A DNA stretch of 64,000 bases from Chloroflexota bacterium (GCA_028877205.1 JAPPHY010000016.1:271457-335456); one strand, 5' to 3'; shown: positions 1 through 9,442, numbered from the stretch's first letter. Numbers and translations: made by a program. The notes: generated from the sequence alone by a model not told the origin.

Positions 1-280
1 GGTGGGTACGTTCTTCAACGTCCTGCGCTACTACGTGCCGGCCTTCGCGGTGGAGGAACTGTCGCTCCATTCGCTGGAGCACATCCCGACCGCAAACCTG
101 CCGAGCTTCATTGACATACTGGTCGTGATAGGGGCACTGTCCGGCGCGGTGCTCACGTACATGCTGGCGGCGCGTGTGTTCCCCATCATGTCGATGTGGG
201 AGCTGAGAGAAGGACAGATTCTGCAGCGGGTTCGCAAGCTGATGAAGATCGAAGTAAAGGTGCTGGCCAAGCCGGAGTAG
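1..280 (+). CDS. NrfD/PsrC-family membrane subunit of alternative complex III (partial, C-terminal end)
   Basis: Only the last ~92 residues are present; the reading frame runs off the left edge. The tail has a hydrophobic stretch around IDILVVIGALSGAVLTYML followed by FPIMSMWELRE, typical of the last transmembrane helix and cytoplasmic tail of NrfD-type quinol-interacting subunits. The next three genes (a second NrfD-like protein, ActD, ActE) make this one of the two NrfD-like subunits (ActC or ActF) of alternative complex III, which oxidises quinol and passes electrons to a cytochrome c or oxidase. I cannot tell ActC from ActF on this fragment. Confidence 0.7.
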   Translation, partial: VGTFFNVLRYYVPAFAVEELSLHSLEHIPTANLPSFIDILVVIGALSGAVLTYMLAARVFPIMSMWELREGQILQRVRKLMKIEVKVLAKPE

Positions 281-323
281 GCTCTGGAACGACCGGCCGC
301 AATGAAGGCTGGAGCAGAAGCTA

Positions 324-1700
324 ATGCAGGAAAGAGTAAAGCTAACCGACGCCCAGATCAACAAGGACCTTCTCCGCTCTATGGAGGAGAACCCGCTTTG
401 GTACTGGCTGCTGGTGGGAGCGCTTGGCCTGGCGGTCCTTGTGGCCTTTGCCGCCGTGGCCTACATGTTCAACCGCGGCCTGGGCGTCACCGGACTCAAC
501 AGGCCGGTGATGTGGGGGTTCTTCATCACCAACTTCGTGTTCTGGATCGGAATCAGCCACGCAGGCGTGATGCTCTCGGCCATCCTGCGCCTGGTTCAGG
601 CCGAGTGGCGGCGTCCTGCCACCCGCGCAGCCGAGGTGCTGACCGTGTTCTCGCTCATGACGGCCATGACCATGCCTCTGATCCACGCGGGGCGTCCTTG
701 GCGCGTCATGTACTGGGTGTTCCCATTAGACTGGGCCAGAGGCGTGTACCCCAACGTGCGGTCGGCGTTGGTGTGGGACCCCTCGGCGGTATTCACCTAC
801 CTTACGAGCAGCATCCTGTTCGTGTTCATCGCCCTGATACCGGACATCGCGGTTGCCCGGGACAGGACCACGGGCTGGAAGCACGTGCTCTACTCGGTGC
901 TGGCGCTTGGCTGGAGGGGGAGCGTGCGCCAGTGGAAGCTGCAGCTGATAGCGGGCATACTGCTCTCGGCGGTCATCCTCCCCATTTTCGTCTCGGTGCA
1001 CAGCATAGTCTCATGGGACTTCGCCGCGGCCGTGTCGGTCGAAGGCTGGCACAGCACCGTGTTCGCGCCGTACTTCGTCATCGGCGCGGTCCACTCAGGC
1101 GTGTCGGCTGTTGTCACCGTGATGATCATCCTGCGCTCGATGTTCAAGTGGCAGGACTACATCCGGCTGGAGCACCTGGACGCGCTGGCGAAGCTCCTGA
1201 TCGTCGTTGCGACGACGTGGTTCTTCTTCTTCGTGCTGGAGTTCCTGTTCGGGCTGTACAGCCTTGAGGGGCCGGAGATCCGGCTGAGGGAGATGCAGGT
1301 GTTCGAGATGCCGTGGGCGGCGTTCTTCGTCGCCTTCCTGGTGTGCTCGTACTTCATTCCGGTGCCGATGTGGCTGTTCCGCTCGGTGCGCCGCAGCATC
1401 CCGCTGATGATCTTCACCACGGTGCTGGTCAACGTGGGCATGTGGCTGGAGCGGTTCATCATCATCGTGCCAGGCCTGGCGCGCAAGCAGGGCCTCACGT
1501 TCACCTGGGGCGGGTACACGCCCAGCGCTGTGGAGATCATCATCGTATTCGCCACGTTCTGCATGGTGTCGATGCTGGTGCTCCTGTTCGCCAAGGTGTT
1601 CCCCCTGATACCCATTGGAGACGCCAAGGAAGGCGTGGTGCTCGAGGATGAGATCAAGATCGGAAAGGTGAAAGTCCCGGCAATCATGCGGGAGGACTAA
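324..1700 (+). CDS. NrfD-like integral membrane subunit of alternative complex III (ActC/ActF type)
   Basis: 458 aa with about ten hydrophobic segments, the topology of NrfD/PsrC-family subunits that hold the quinol site in alternative complex III. The C-terminal helix ends in FPLIPIGDAKEG, resembling the tail of the preceding NrfD-like gene, so the operon encodes two paralogous membrane subunits as expected for ActC plus ActF. The ATG lies 43 bases after the upstream stop, and ActD follows after 16 bases. The protein is full length for the family. Which paralogue it is remains open. Confidence 0.8.
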   Translation: MQERVKLTDAQINKDLLRSMEENPLWYWLLVGALGLAVLVAFAAVAYMFNRGLGVTGLNRPVMWGFFITNFVFWIGISHAGVMLSAILRLVQAEWRRPATRAAEVLTVFSLMTAMTMPLIHAGRPWRVMYWVFPLDWARGVYPNVRSALVWDPSAVFTYLTSSILFVFIALIPDIAVARDRTTGWKHVLYSVLALGWRGSVRQWKLQLIAGILLSAVILPIFVSVHSIVSWDFAAAVSVEGWHSTVFAPYFVIGAVHSGVSAVVTVMIILRSMFKWQDYIRLEHLDALAKLLIVVATTWFFFFVLEFLFGLYSLEGPEIRLREMQVFEMPWAAFFVAFLVCSYFIPVPMWLFRSVRRSIPLMIFTTVLVNVGMWLERFIIIVPGLARKQGLTFTWGGYTPSAVEIIIVFATFCMVSMLVLLFAKVFPLIPIGDAKEGVVLEDEIKIGKVKVPAIMRED

Positions 1701-1716
1701 TCCCCGGAGGTCCAGA

Positions 1717-2244
1717 ATGGCCAACAAGAACGTACTAGGACTATTCGACAACGCGGATACGGCGGCCGACGCCACCGACGGGCTCATGGAGGTCGGCGTC
1801 AACCAGGAGGACTTCGACGTCCTGACCGGCAGCCCGTACCCGGAGGGTGCCTTTGGCGAAAAGACGCCCGTGCACCACATCTACGTCTTCCCACTGATCG
1901 GCGCGCTCATGGGCCTGAGCGTGGCCTTCCTGCTGACCTCCGGAACGCAGATTGCATACCCCATTGTGACCGGCGGCAAGCCCATCCTCTCCTTCCCAGC
2001 CATGACCATCATCTCCTACGAGGGCACTCTCCTGGGCGCGGTCATATTCACCATCCTGGGCATCATCTTCGAGTCCCGCCTGCCCAGGGCACGGCTCGAC
2101 CCCTACGACCCGCGCATCACGGAGGGGTATATCGGCCTGCTGGTTACGTGCCCGGAAGAGCGGCTTGACGCAGTCGATCAGGCGCTCCGGCGCGGCAAGG
2201 CGGTTGACGTTATTCACGAGGGAGGCCGGTCGTTCCGCGCATGA
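1717..2244 (+). CDS. actD: ActD-like DUF3341 membrane subunit of alternative complex III
   Basis: 175 aa. The N-terminal ~60 residues are soluble (LGLFDNADTAADATDGL), then two transmembrane helices span roughly residues 67-120, then a short soluble tail. This is the DUF3341/ActD layout: a small subunit bridging the membrane part and the periplasmic iron-sulfur part of alternative complex III. GGAGG stands a few bases before the ATG. The gene overlaps actE by ATGA at 2241-2244, so the two are probably translationally coupled. Confidence 0.85.
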   Translation: MANKNVLGLFDNADTAADATDGLMEVGVNQEDFDVLTGSPYPEGAFGEKTPVHHIYVFPLIGALMGLSVAFLLTSGTQIAYPIVTGGKPILSFPAMTIISYEGTLLGAVIFTILGIIFESRLPRARLDPYDPRITEGYIGLLVTCPEERLDAVDQALRRGKAVDVIHEGGRSFRA

Positions 2245-2834
2245 TGAAGCCAATGTCCAGCGTACTCAGAATGCGCATGACCATTGCGATGGCGGCCCTG
2301 TTGCTGACTATCGTTGCAGCAGGTTGCCTGCCACTTGGGCGAGGCGCGTACCCCATCGACGTCTTCGCTGAGATGCACTATACGCAGATGTACAAGTCGC
2401 AGGAGCCGCCGCGGCTGTATCCGGCGCCCGGCGCCGTGCCGTATAAGATGGTCGGCGATGGAGCTCTCGTAGTCCCGGACGTGTCGCCTGCGATGAACAC
2501 CGCAACGTCGGAGAAGGGCAAGGCCCTGTACGCCGTGAACTGCGCGTTCTGCCACGGAGAGGTCGGCACGGGCGACGGCCCCATGCTCCGCTTCCTGGAG
2601 CGGCTCGATGGACCTCAGGCCCTCGCGCCGGCTGATTTGACCGGTCCAGGATCGGTGGCGGCCTCAGACGTGGACCTGTTGACATTCATAGGCGGCGGAG
2701 GACGCATCGGGAACGCACTCCGGTCTGCCGGGCAGGAAGCCAATGCTCCAACCATGCCGGTGTTCGACAAGCTCCTGACCGAAGAGGAGCGGTGGAGCCT
2801 TGTGTACTACCTGCGAGACCTGCAGGGCCAGTAA
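2241..2834 (+). CDS. actE: ActE-like monoheme cytochrome c lipoprotein of alternative complex III
   Basis: 197 aa. A hydrophobic N-terminus ends in a lipobox (IVAAGC, Cys29), so the mature protein should be lipid-anchored outside the membrane. One heme-attachment motif, CAFCH, lies near residue 101; a downstream PTMPVF supplies a plausible axial Met. The early region MHYTQMYKSQEPPRLYP resembles the segment that precedes the heme in ActE proteins. It is the last gene of the complex visible here, and its likely role is to pass electrons from the quinol-oxidising core to an oxidase or soluble cytochrome. Confidence 0.82.
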   Translation: MMKPMSSVLRMRMTIAMAALLLTIVAAGCLPLGRGAYPIDVFAEMHYTQMYKSQEPPRLYPAPGAVPYKMVGDGALVVPDVSPAMNTATSEKGKALYAVNCAFCHGEVGTGDGPMLRFLERLDGPQALAPADLTGPGSVAASDVDLLTFIGGGGRIGNALRSAGQEANAPTMPVFDKLLTEEERWSLVYYLRDLQGQ

Positions 2835-2972
2835 CCGACGCGTCTCACTTGCCTCGCAAGATTCACCTTCCTCGTCGCTACGCGGTGCTGGCGCCATTTC
2901 GCTTCCCGGTGGCATGAGCGGCCGCCAATTGGGAGCACGGCGACGACAACCGCGCGTGAATCAGTATTCCCC

Positions 2973-3001
2973 TTGGTGAACCCCGCGTTTTCTGCGACAA
3001 T
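2973..3001 (+). promoter_or_regulatory. Putative sigma70-type promoter of the MFS gene
   Basis: TTGGTG (2973-2978), a 17-bp spacer, then GACAAT (2996-3001), 27 bases before the first ATG of the MFS gene. The match to TTGACA/TATAAT is moderate. The rest of the 193-base gap after actE shows no gene. Confidence 0.4.
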
Positions 3002-3027
3002 GTAGGTCAGCCGGCGGGCGGCCCCCC

Positions 3028-4353
3028 ATGCCTCCTCCGGCAATTCGTCCCGTCGACGCAGTAGCGAGAGGCATCAAGCGCATGCAAGCCACCACAGCTG
3101 TCGAGCGAACCTCACGGCTGCGCGTCTTCACGGCCCTCCGGCGCCCCGGATTCCGCCGATTCTGGACAGGCATGGTGGCGTCCGTGATGGGCTTCCAGAT
3201 CATGATGGTAGCCCAGGGCTGGCTTGTGTTCGACCTGACGGGATCGGAACTGTACCTGGGCTACGTCGGACTGGCCGCGGGCCTGCCGGCAATCGTGCTC
3301 AACCTCATTGGGGGAGTGGTGGCCGACAAGGTGGACCAGCGCAGGCTGCTAATCGTCACACAGACCCTCTCCAGCCTGATCATGCTAGCTCTGGCCACTC
3401 TCGTGCTCACTGACCTTGTGGAGATATGGCACGTCATGGTCACGTCGTTCCTCATCGGCTCCGTTCAGGCATTCGACGGCCCCACTCGCCAGGCCCTCTT
3501 CCCGCGCCTAATCGAACGCGAGGACATGATGAACGCCGTCGCTCTGAACTCTATGGTGTGGCAGGGCACAAGAGTCATTGGACCGGCGATTGGAGGCATA
3601 ATCATCAGCACACAGCTGGGCGCGTCCCCGGGATTCTACGCCGCATTCGTGGGCTTCCTTTTGATGGCCGTCATGGTCTCGACTCTGCGCCTGGCGCCGG
3701 CAGCCCGGTCTCAAGGCAGCTCAGTCATCCGGGACATGGGCCGGGGCATCGAATTTGTCCGCTCCAACCGCATATTCACCTTCCTCATTGGCATGACGTT
3801 TTTCAACAGTGTTTTCGGCATGTCCTACATTTTCATGTTCCCGGTCTTTGCCAGCGAGACTTTCGATTCCCCCACAACCGGCCTGGGCTTCCTGAACGCC
3901 GCCACCGGCCTGGGCGCGCTGTTGGGCACGCTTGTCACTGCGTCCCTCGGAAACTTCAAGCGCAAGGGCCTACTCCTGCTGGGCGGGGCAGTGCTGTTCG
4001 GGGTGTTCCTCATAGTGTTCGCTGCCACAAGCGAAATCTTTGCCTCTCTGCCTCTGGCACTCGGCCTGGTGTTTCTAGCGGGCCTGAGCACGTCGCTGTA
4101 CATGATCACCGTGATGAGCACGCTTCAGCTGCTGGTGCCAAACGAGCTGCGGGGACGCGTGATGGGCATCTACGGCATGACGTGGAGCCTGCTGCCGCTG
4201 GGCGCAATGCAGGCGGGGGCGATCGCGGAGTACACGAGCGCGGCTGTCGCTGTGGGAGTCGGCGGCGCGGCGGTCATCCTGTTCGCGCTGGGCATGACAA
4301 TGGCCAGCCGGCAGGTGCGCGAGCTCGGAGTGCAGGTGGAAGCGGCGGCCTGA
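3028..4353 (+). CDS. MFS transporter, EntS/MFS_3-type exporter
   Basis: 441 aa with about twelve transmembrane segments. After a short basic N-terminus comes ALRRPGFRRFWTG and helix 1, the usual beginning of MFS_3 (enterobactin exporter-like) proteins. The loop GGVVADKVDQRRLL is the conserved MFS loop 2-3 signature, and NELRGRVMGIYGM is the matching motif in the second half. The substrate cannot be read from the sequence; drug or siderophore export is typical of relatives. An alternative ATG at 3082 (preceded by GAGAGG) would remove 18 residues and may be the true start. The gene stands alone behind its own putative promoter. Confidence 0.82.
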   Translation: MPPPAIRPVDAVARGIKRMQATTAVERTSRLRVFTALRRPGFRRFWTGMVASVMGFQIMMVAQGWLVFDLTGSELYLGYVGLAAGLPAIVLNLIGGVVADKVDQRRLLIVTQTLSSLIMLALATLVLTDLVEIWHVMVTSFLIGSVQAFDGPTRQALFPRLIEREDMMNAVALNSMVWQGTRVIGPAIGGIIISTQLGASPGFYAAFVGFLLMAVMVSTLRLAPAARSQGSSVIRDMGRGIEFVRSNRIFTFLIGMTFFNSVFGMSYIFMFPVFASETFDSPTTGLGFLNAATGLGALLGTLVTASLGNFKRKGLLLLGGAVLFGVFLIVFAATSEIFASLPLALGLVFLAGLSTSLYMITVMSTLQLLVPNELRGRVMGIYGMTWSLLPLGAMQAGAIAEYTSAAVAVGVGGAAVILFALGMTMASRQVRELGVQVEAAA

Positions 4354-4370
4354 GCCTCGCCCTGGACGGC

Positions 4371-4399
4371 TTGCCCTCCCGCCACGCGGCATGTAAAAT
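4371..4399 (+). promoter_or_regulatory. Putative rplS promoter
   Basis: TTGCCC (4371-4376), a 17-bp spacer, then TAAAAT (4394-4399), a five-of-six match to the -10 consensus. Predicted initiation is near 4406, leaving a leader of about 50 bases before the rplS ATG. Confidence 0.6.
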
Positions 4400-4455
4400 A
4401 CCAATCGCATTTGGCGGGGATACGATGAATCCACCCGTCTCGGAAGGATACTTCA

Positions 4456-4821
4456 ATGGACCTAGACACCGTCATAACGCTAGCTCCCAACCCCCGGATC
4501 CAGGAGTTCCGGCCAGGGGACACCGTGAAGGTCAACATCCGCATCAAGGAGGGCGACAGGGAGCGCCTGCAGGCGTTCCAGGGCACGGTGATTCGCAGCA
4601 GGGGCCGTGGAGCCGGATCGACTTTCACCGTGAGGCGCGTTTCCTACGGCATCGGGGTTGAGCGCACGTTCGCCTTTCACTCGCCGCTCGTGGAGTCCGT
4701 CGAAGTCGTGAGGCACGGCCGGGTCCGGCGCGCGCGCCTCTACTACCTGCGCGGCCGCTACGGCAGAGCCGCTCGCATCAAGGAAGACAGGAACCGGGGC
4801 AGGCAGCAGCGGGGGAACTAA
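4456..4821 (+). CDS. rplS: 50S ribosomal protein L19
   Basis: 121 aa, normal length. [20 protein letters not shown], followed by FQGTVIRS and [20 protein letters not shown], is the core of L19, which sits at the interface of the two ribosomal subunits. The C-terminus is strongly basic ([18 protein letters not shown]), as usual. GAAGG precedes the ATG. The common bacterial trmD/rpsP neighbours are absent; priA follows after 32 bases on the same strand. Confidence 0.96.
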   Translation: MDLDTVITLAPNPRIQEFRPGDTVKVNIRIKEGDRERLQAFQGTVIRSRGRGAGSTFTVRRVSYGIGVERTFAFHSPLVESVEVVRHGRVRRARLYYLRGRYGRAARIKEDRNRGRQQRGN

Positions 4822-4853
4822 GCCGGCCGTCCCCGCGTGCAGATTCCGCGCGA

Positions 4854-7274
4854 ATGACCAAGTATGCCGAGGTGGCCGTAGACGCCCCTGCGGGATACAA
4901 CCGCACCTTCACCTACTCCATACCGGACGGCATGTCCGTTGCACATGGCCACCTCGTACGCGTGCCGTTCGGACGCAGAGTCCTGTCCGGCTTCGTCTTC
5001 GACATCTCGAACGAATCGAAGGTCACGCAGACGCGCGACATTCACCGACTGGCCCACCGCGAGCCCGTGCTTTCGTACCGAGACCTTGCCCTCGCAAGCT
5101 GGGCCAGTGAGCACTACATGGGGTCGCTCTTCGACTGCGCGGCGCTCCTCGCGCCCCCCGGCCTCTCGCTCCGCGCGAACAGCTACGTATCCCTGAGCCG
5201 GCCCGACGCTGAGCCCGGCAGGCTCACGCAGGCACAGGCAAGGGTTGTGGCGTACCTGAAGCGCAGAGGGCGCGTGCGGCGTGACACACTGGTCAGGAAC
5301 CTGGGCGCCTCGTCAGAGAGAGCTCTTAGCTCGCTTGCCGCCCGCGGCATCATCGAGGGCTGGAGCGAGGACCGGAAGCCCGCAGCTGGGCCGTTGTATA
5401 TCACCTACGTCGAGGCCGCGGAACCTTCGGTCACGCTGGAGGAGCGGGAGGAACGCCTGGGCAGCCGCGCTCCCAGGCAGGCAGCCTTGCTCGATCACAT
5501 CGAGGGCTCAGGGGCACCCATGCGCCTGTCCGAGGCAACGAAGGCATACGGCTCGTCGGCCGTGAAGGGACTCGAAGGCAAGGGACTGCTGCGTATCGTG
5601 CGCATACGGCAGGACCGGGACCCCCTCGCGGGCAGGACGTTCACACAGGAGGAACCTCCCAGCCTGACACCGCGACAGAGACAGTGCGTTGACCGCATTC
5701 GCCGGGCCATGGACACCGGGTCGCCGCGTGTCTTCCTCTTGCGAGGCGTCACGGCAAGCGGCAAGACGGAGGTCTACATGCGGGCACTTTCTCACGCGCT
5801 GTCTCGCGGCAAGCGAGGCATCGTGATGGTGCCGGAGCTGGCGCTCACCCCGCAGACTATCGACAGGTTCGGGAGGCGCTTTCCGGAGCAAGTGGCGGTG
5901 CTCCACAGCGGCCTCTCGCGGGGGGAACACCATGACCAGTGGTGGGGCATCCGGGAAGGCGGTTACGGGGTTGTGATCGGGTCGAGAAGCGCCGTCTTTG
6001 CACCGCAGCCTGACCTGGGGGTCATTGTCATCGACGAGGAGCACGAGTGGACGTACAAGCAGCAGGACACCTCGCCTCACTACCACGCCCGCGAGGTGGC
6101 GATCAAGCTGGCGGAGCTTGCGAACGCCGTGGTCATCCTGGGCAGCGCCACGCCGGACGTCGTGTCCAACAGCCGGGCCATCGAGGGCGAGTTCGAGCTG
6201 CTGGAGCTGCCCCATCGCATACGGGCCTCGGACTCAGGCGAGACGCTGCTGCCCAGGGTGCGCGTGGTGGACCTGCGCCGGGAGTTGAAGGAGGGCAACC
6301 GCAGCATCTTCAGCCGGGCCTTGAGCCAGGCAATGGAGTTTGCGCTCCGAGAGGGCGAGCAGGCGATCCTCTACCTGAACCGCAGGGGTAGCGGGAGCCT
6401 GGTTCAGTGCCGCGACTGCGGCCACTCCATGCGCTGCCGCCGCTGCGACCTGCCCATGACCTACCACGCACAGTCGGAGCGCCTGCTCTGCCATCGCTGC
6501 GGCCACAGGCAGAGCTATCCGCAGTCTTGCCCGCGATGCCGCGGGCCCCGCATCCGGTACCTTGGACTGGGTACTCAGCAGGTTGTGGAAGAGGTGGAGA
6601 AGGCCTTTCCAGGCGTAAAGACACTGCGTTGGGACAGGGACGCGGTCTCCGCAAGGGGCGGCCACGAGCACGCGATGGCCGGCTTCCTTAAAGGCGACGC
6701 CCAGGTACTTGTGGGGACGCAGATGATCGCCAAGGGCCTCCACTTCCCGGACGTGACGCTGGTTGGCGTGATGTGTGCCGACATAGGCCTGTACCTGCCG
6801 GACTACCGCGCATCGGAGCGGGTCTTCCAACTGCTGTGCCAGGTGTCCGGGCGAACGGGCAGGGGACCGCGTGGAGGCCAGGTCGTGGTGCAGACATACT
6901 CGCCAGACCACTACGCGATCAGGGCCGCCGCTGACCAGGACTACGAGTGGTTCTTCCGCGAGGAGATTGCCTACCGGGACGAACAGGACCTGCCGCCCTA
7001 CTCCAACCTGATACACCTTGTGTATGCGCACACCGGCCCTGACCACTGCCGGCAGCAAGCCGTCGCGCTTGGCGAGTCGCTGAGACGCGAGCGGCTAGCC
7101 TGGGGGATAACGGAAGCTGACGTGCTGGGTCCTGCGCCGGCATACCCACCTCGCGTGGGAGGTCGATACCGCTGGCACATCGTGTTGAGAGGCCAGAACC
7201 CTCGCGAGCTGCTGGACAAGGTGACGGTCCCATCGGGATGGACCGTGGACGTGGATCCCATGTCCGTCATGTAG
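4854..7274 (+). CDS. priA: Primosomal protein N' (replication restart helicase PriA)
   Basis: 806 aa. PriA reloads the replisome at stalled forks. The N-terminal DNA-binding domain starts AEVAVDAPAGYNRTFTYSIP. Walker A GVTASGKTEVY is near residue 298 and the DEEH Walker B follows (VIDEEHEWTYKQ). A cysteine-rich zinc region with four CxxC-type pairs (CRDCGHSMRCRRCD, then CHRCGH and CPRC) lies around residues 518-565, as in all PriA proteins. The C-terminal helicase segment has GTQMIAKGLHFPDVTLVG and the SGRTGRG motif. All key residues appear intact. Confidence 0.96.
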   Translation: MTKYAEVAVDAPAGYNRTFTYSIPDGMSVAHGHLVRVPFGRRVLSGFVFDISNESKVTQTRDIHRLAHREPVLSYRDLALASWASEHYMGSLFDCAALLAPPGLSLRANSYVSLSRPDAEPGRLTQAQARVVAYLKRRGRVRRDTLVRNLGASSERALSSLAARGIIEGWSEDRKPAAGPLYITYVEAAEPSVTLEEREERLGSRAPRQAALLDHIEGSGAPMRLSEATKAYGSSAVKGLEGKGLLRIVRIRQDRDPLAGRTFTQEEPPSLTPRQRQCVDRIRRAMDTGSPRVFLLRGVTASGKTEVYMRALSHALSRGKRGIVMVPELALTPQTIDRFGRRFPEQVAVLHSGLSRGEHHDQWWGIREGGYGVVIGSRSAVFAPQPDLGVIVIDEEHEWTYKQQDTSPHYHAREVAIKLAELANAVVILGSATPDVVSNSRAIEGEFELLELPHRIRASDSGETLLPRVRVVDLRRELKEGNRSIFSRALSQAMEFALREGEQAILYLNRRGSGSLVQCRDCGHSMRCRRCDLPMTYHAQSERLLCHRCGHRQSYPQSCPRCRGPRIRYLGLGTQQVVEEVEKAFPGVKTLRWDRDAVSARGGHEHAMAGFLKGDAQVLVGTQMIAKGLHFPDVTLVGVMCADIGLYLPDYRASERVFQLLCQVSGRTGRGPRGGQVVVQTYSPDHYAIRAAADQDYEWFFREEIAYRDEQDLPPYSNLIHLVYAHTGPDHCRQQAVALGESLRRERLAWGITEADVLGPAPAYPPRVGGRYRWHIVLRGQNPRELLDKVTVPSGWTVDVDPMSVM

Positions 7275-7288
7275 CCACCCGCATCGGA

Positions 7289-7317
7289 TTTACAGGGCGG
7301 TAAGGCCACACTATAAT
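7289..7317 (+). promoter_or_regulatory. Strong putative def promoter
   Basis: TTTACA (7289-7294), a 17-bp spacer and a perfect TATAAT (7312-7317). Initiation near 7324 would fall after the longest possible start of the def reading frame (7317). This supports the internal TTG start at 7398 and a leader of about 75 bases. Confidence 0.75.
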
Positions 7318-7397
7318 TGGGCCAGCAATCGGCCCGTGGGCGGTCGCCATCGGCGCGCCGGCGGGTTACCGACACACACTGCGCCAGGAGGCGGAGC

Positions 7398-7901
7398 TTG
7401 TCTCTACTGCATCTACGAACGATTCCCGATCCCGTGCTGCGCCAGAAGGCCAGGCGAGTCACCAAGATCGACGACGCCCTCCAGAGGCTGATCGACGACA
7501 TGATCGACACCATGCGGGAGGCCAACGGCGTCGGGCTGGCCGCCAATCAGGTTGGAGTGCTGCAGCGGGTCGTGGTCATCGAGATTCCCGAGGAGGAAGA
7601 GGTGCGGGTGCTCATCAACCCGGAGATCGTGCGCCGGGAAGGGGAGCGCGTGGTGGATGAGGGCTGCCTCAGCATTCCGGGCTACCGTGGCGAGCTAGTC
7701 CGCTCGCTCAAGGTGCGCGCGCGCGCGCTGGACCGGGAGGGCAAGCCGGTCCGGATCAAGGCGGAGGGGCTGCTGGCCCAGGCACTGGAGCACGAGACTG
7801 ATCACATAAACGGCACTCTCTACATCGACCACCTGGAGAGCGCGGACAAGCTCTGGAAACTGCAGCCGCAGGAGGCCGGAGCACGCTCCGAGGAGAGTTG
7901 A
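7398..7901 (+). CDS. def: Peptide deformylase
   Basis: 167 aa. Removes the N-formyl group from nascent proteins using a bound metal. All three motifs are present: GVGLAANQVG (GxGxAAxQ), EGCLSIPG (EGCLS, metal-binding Cys) and HETDHINGTLYID (HExxH). I chose the TTG at 7398 because AGGAGG lies six bases upstream at 7386-7391, the resulting N-terminus (SLLHLRTIPDPVLRQKA) matches the family, and the promoter at 7289-7317 excludes earlier starts. The stop overlaps the cca start by four bases (TTGA). Confidence 0.94.
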   Translation: MSLLHLRTIPDPVLRQKARRVTKIDDALQRLIDDMIDTMREANGVGLAANQVGVLQRVVVIEIPEEEEVRVLINPEIVRREGERVVDEGCLSIPGYRGELVRSLKVRARALDREGKPVRIKAEGLLAQALEHETDHINGTLYIDHLESADKLWKLQPQEAGARSEES

Positions 7902-9442
7902 TTCCCCGGTCGGACGGCGCGGCCCATCGAATAGAACTCCCGAATCCGGCGGTCGCGCCCCTCCGGCAGCTGCGCGCCAACCTCGCGGACAGCGGCGCGG
8001 AAGCCTACGTGGTGGGCGGCTTCCTCCGAGACCTCATCCTGGGTATCCCCGCGACCGACATAGACCTGGCCGTCAGGGGCGATGCAATCGCCATCGCCAG
8101 AGACGCGGCGAAGGCCCTGGGCGCATCATTCGTGCTGCTGCACGAGGAACACGCCATCGCCCGCATAGTGCTGCCACGCAGTGAACCCGACGACGGGCCT
8201 CGCTGGACACTGGACCTGACCTCGTATTCCGGCGGTATCGAGCAGGACCTGGCCGGCCGCGATTTTGCGATAAACGCCATGGCAGCGTCCCTCGACGACG
8301 TGCTGGCATGTGGAGACGCGGCCGCTGCTCCGTCCGACGCAGCCAGTGAACTGCGTTTGCTCGACCTGTGCGGCGGCCTGGACGACATTCGCGCCCGACG
8401 CATCCGCGTAGTGTCAGTCGATGCCTTTCGCAGCGATGCGGCTCGCCTTCTGCGCGCCGTAAGGCTGGCAGCCCGGCTGGGTTTCACGATCGATGAACCC
8501 ACACGCCTGCAAATCGGGCGAGACGCACACCTACTGACGGGCGTCGCCGCAGAGCGCCTGCGCGACGAGTTCCTGAAGACGCTCGGGGAGCCGGATGCCA
8601 CGGCCAGTCTACGCCTCATGGACGAGCTCGGCCTCCTGTGCCGGCTCATCCCGGAGCTCGAGGAGTCCAGAGACGTTGAGCAGCCCAGAGAGCACTACTG
8701 GGACGTCTTCTATCACTGCCTGGAGACTCCCTCACACGTTGAGCGGCTCACCGAGGGCAGGGGAGAGGCAGAAGACAGTATCATTGCGATCTCGCCGTGG
8801 CGGCCGCAGCTGGAAGCCCACTTCGACGAAGAGGTCAGCGACGGGCATACGCGCCGCACAATAGTGAAGCTGGCCGGCCTCCTCCACGACGTAGCGAAGC
8901 CCGCCACCAAGACGGTCGATGACACCGGTCGGATGCGCTTCTTCGGACACGACGCCAGGGGCGCTGATATGTGCCAGTCAATCCTGCGCCGCCTGCGAAT
9001 CAGCAGCCGCGGCGTCGACCTTGTGGACACGATGGTGCGCCACCACCTCCGGCCCACCCAGATGCGCCAGGGCGTAGAGCTGCCCACGCCACGCGCCATC
9101 TACCGCTTCTTCCGAGACCTGGGCGAAGCAGCCGTGGACACCCTGTACCTGAACATGGCGGACTACCTTGCCGCCAAGGGCCACGCCGTTGAGTCGGGGG
9201 ACTGGGCCGGCCACTGCCGCCTTATCACCCACATCCTGGACGGTGGACTGGACCAGGAGGGCGCGCCACGGGCCGCTCCGAAGCTGCTGGACGGCCACGC
9301 GCTGATGGAGGCGCTTGGGCTGCCGCCCGGGCCGCAGGTCGGGCGGCTGCTGGAGGCCGTCGCTGAGGCTCAGGGCGCGGGCGAGGTGACCACGCCCGAG
9401 GAGGCGCTTGAGCTGGCGCGGCGACTGGTTGAGGCGGGGTAG
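7898..9442 (+). CDS. CCA tRNA nucleotidyltransferase / poly(A) polymerase family protein with HD domain
   Basis: 514 aa from a TTG start overlapping the def stop. The head domain has GGFLRDLILG near residue 40 and DIDLAVRG near residue 54, the catalytic nucleotidyltransferase signature, followed by the RNA-binding region (VDAFRSDAARLLRAVRLAARLGF). A C-terminal HD phosphohydrolase domain is present (KLAGLLHDVAKP, then FFGHDARGADM). The likely role is adding or repairing the 3' CCA of tRNA; whether it adds CCA, only part of it, or poly(A) cannot be settled from motifs. Confidence 0.88.
   Translation: MIPRSDGAAHRIELPNPAVAPLRQLRANLADSGAEAYVVGGFLRDLILGIPATDIDLAVRGDAIAIARDAAKALGASFVLLHEEHAIARIVLPRSEPDDGPRWTLDLTSYSGGIEQDLAGRDFAINAMAASLDDVLACGDAAAAPSDAASELRLLDLCGGLDDIRARRIRVVSVDAFRSDAARLLRAVRLAARLGFTIDEPTRLQIGRDAHLLTGVAAERLRDEFLKTLGEPDATASLRLMDELGLLCRLIPELEESRDVEQPREHYWDVFYHCLETPSHVERLTEGRGEAEDSIIAISPWRPQLEAHFDEEVSDGHTRRTIVKLAGLLHDVAKPATKTVDDTGRMRFFGHDARGADMCQSILRRLRISSRGVDLVDTMVRHHLRPTQMRQGVELPTPRAIYRFFRDLGEAAVDTLYLNMADYLAAKGHAVESGDWAGHCRLITHILDGGLDQEGAPRAAPKLLDGHALMEALGLPPGPQVGRLLEAVAEAQGAGEVTTPEEALELARRLVEAG

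Noticed and set aside
3426-4661. 411-codon open frame on the plus strand in another phase
   Set aside because: Overlaps the MFS gene and rplS in a different frame; no recognisable domain.
5230-5700. Frameshift or domain loss in priA
   Set aside because: The segment between the DNA-binding domain and Walker A is weakly conserved in all PriA proteins, and the frame is continuous.
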